Positions 63,449 to 64,000 of a DNA stretch of 64,000 bases are shown here, piece after piece. The notes beneath the pieces were generated by a model. It saw only the letters and a program-made list of their open reading frames with translations. It was not told the origin of the DNA and searched no databases. The position numbers were made by a program, and so were the translations under genes. The stretch is taken from NCBI RefSeq assembly GCF_018219155.1, contig NZ_CP056123.1, forward strand, positions 3,977,505-4,041,504, read 5' to 3'. Source of the stretch: Moritella sp. 24 (GTDB taxonomy: Bacteria > Pseudomonadota > Gammaproteobacteria > Enterobacterales > Moritellaceae). Numbering within the stretch: position 1 is the first letter of the stretch; every line of letters begins with the position of its first letter.

Positions 63449-63834
63449 ACAAAGCAAAAGCACCCCGATAAATGTGACGATGTGTGTGTGATTTATATAA
63501 AATATGTGTGTATGAGATTAAACAAACAGCCAGTAACTGGAATTTGCCAATTCATTGCGCGCTTTATACCATATTCAGATAAATAGCACAAATTTTGCGA
63601 CACTCTTTTACGGCAAAAAATGAGCGATGAAGTTACGCGCACTCTTTATTTTAGCGGGTTATAAGAAATTTTCTTGTCGTTAAAATTAATTATTAATCCA
63701 CAGACAAATACCCATAAAGAGCAATAACGTGAATAGAGCCTTTGATACATAGAAAAAATTTATGCTTCTCACTCTCATTAGCGTTACAATAATAGTTATA
63801 AGACAAAACACCCAATATATTTAAAGAGTGAAAA
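63449..63834. other. Intergenic region between rpsB and map
   Basis: About 385 bp of A/T-rich sequence between divergent genes. It includes short TG/CA-rich tracts (about 63478-63515). The map promoter must lie in the right half, but I could not place a convincing -35/-10 pair. No ORF or RNA gene is visible. Confidence 0.4.
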
Positions 63835-64000
63835 ATGAGCGTAATCATTAAGACTGAAGATCAAATCGAAAAAATGCGTGTTGCAGGCCGTCTAGCAGCA
63901 CAAGTACTAGAAATGATAGAACCATTTGTTGTTGCCGGTGTGACTACTCAGGAGCTAAATGATCGTTGCCATGAATTCACTTTAGCAAACGATGCATTAT
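63835..64000 (+). CDS. map: Methionine aminopeptidase, type I (N-terminal fragment)
   Basis: Map removes the initiator methionine from new proteins. Only the first 55 codons are in the window: MSVIIKTEDQIEKMRVAGRLAAQVLEMIEPFVVAGVTTQEL, which matches the family N-terminus. The metal-binding residues lie beyond the edge. It is divergent from rpsB, as in E. coli. Confidence 0.95.
   Translation, partial: MSVIIKTEDQIEKMRVAGRLAAQVLEMIEPFVVAGVTTQELNDRCHEFTLANDAL

Overview
The window is a stretch of chromosome from a marine gammaproteobacterium, almost certainly Moritella (Alteromonadales). The strongest clue is the dihydrofolate reductase at 36463-36951. Its 162-residue length, start MIISMIAALANNRVIG and glutamate at position 28 match, from memory, the well-studied DHFR of Moritella profunda. 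Gene order, rRNA sequence and moderate G+C content agree with Alteromonadales/Vibrionales. I see no prophage, transposase, CRISPR array, toxin-antitoxin or defence island. Nearly every gene has a clear housekeeping family, so the regulatory and structural details are the parts most worth a second look.

Layout. (1) 1-3899, minus: an RND efflux permease cut by the left edge, and its lipoprotein adaptor. (2) 4077-16053, mostly minus: oligopeptidase B, DEAD-box helicase deaD, release factor 3, the SulP transporter dauA, a plus-strand manganese pyrophosphatase, a long-chain acyl-CoA ligase, rimI and holD. (3) 16088-21503, minus: a complete rRNA operon (16S, tRNA-Glu, 23S, 5S, two identical tRNA-Trp). 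Its last tRNA ends only 34 nt before holD. (4) 22080-36951: the rapA-rluA-djlA-lptD-surA-pdxA-rsmA-apaG-apaH-folA neighbourhood known from E. coli minute 1, with a DUF3530-like gene and putP inserted. (5) 36965-38241, minus: the two-gene yjjP/yjjB exporter. (6) 38311-42323: a heme module with the ABC importer hmuTUV on one strand and hutX-hutZ on the other, facing away from a Fur-box-like control region. (7) 42445-63349, minus: tilS, accA, dnaE, rnhB, lpxB, lpxA, fabZ, lpxD, skp, bamA, rseP, dxr, cdsA, uppS, frr, pyrH, tsf, rpsB. This is the classic envelope and translation cluster in the Vibrio-type order, with dxr between cdsA and rseP. (8) 63835-64000, plus: the start of map.

Working together. 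The right third supplies lipid A synthesis (lpxA, lpxB, lpxD), fatty acid and phospholipid precursors (accA, fabZ, cdsA), isoprenoid carrier (dxr, uppS), outer-membrane assembly (bamA, skp, with surA and lptD in the middle) and envelope stress proteolysis (rseP), next to core translation genes (rpsB, tsf, frr) and UMP kinase. The heme module imports hemin (hmuTUV), hands it on (hutX) and degrades it (hutZ). No outer-membrane receptor, TonB system or hutW is present here.

Several starts were moved from the longest possible frame, using ribosome-binding sites or family alignment: ppaC, holD, rapA, rluA, djlA, yjjB, hutZ, tilS, bamA, cdsA and tsf. All family calls come from reading motifs and from remembered family sequences. 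No database search was run.
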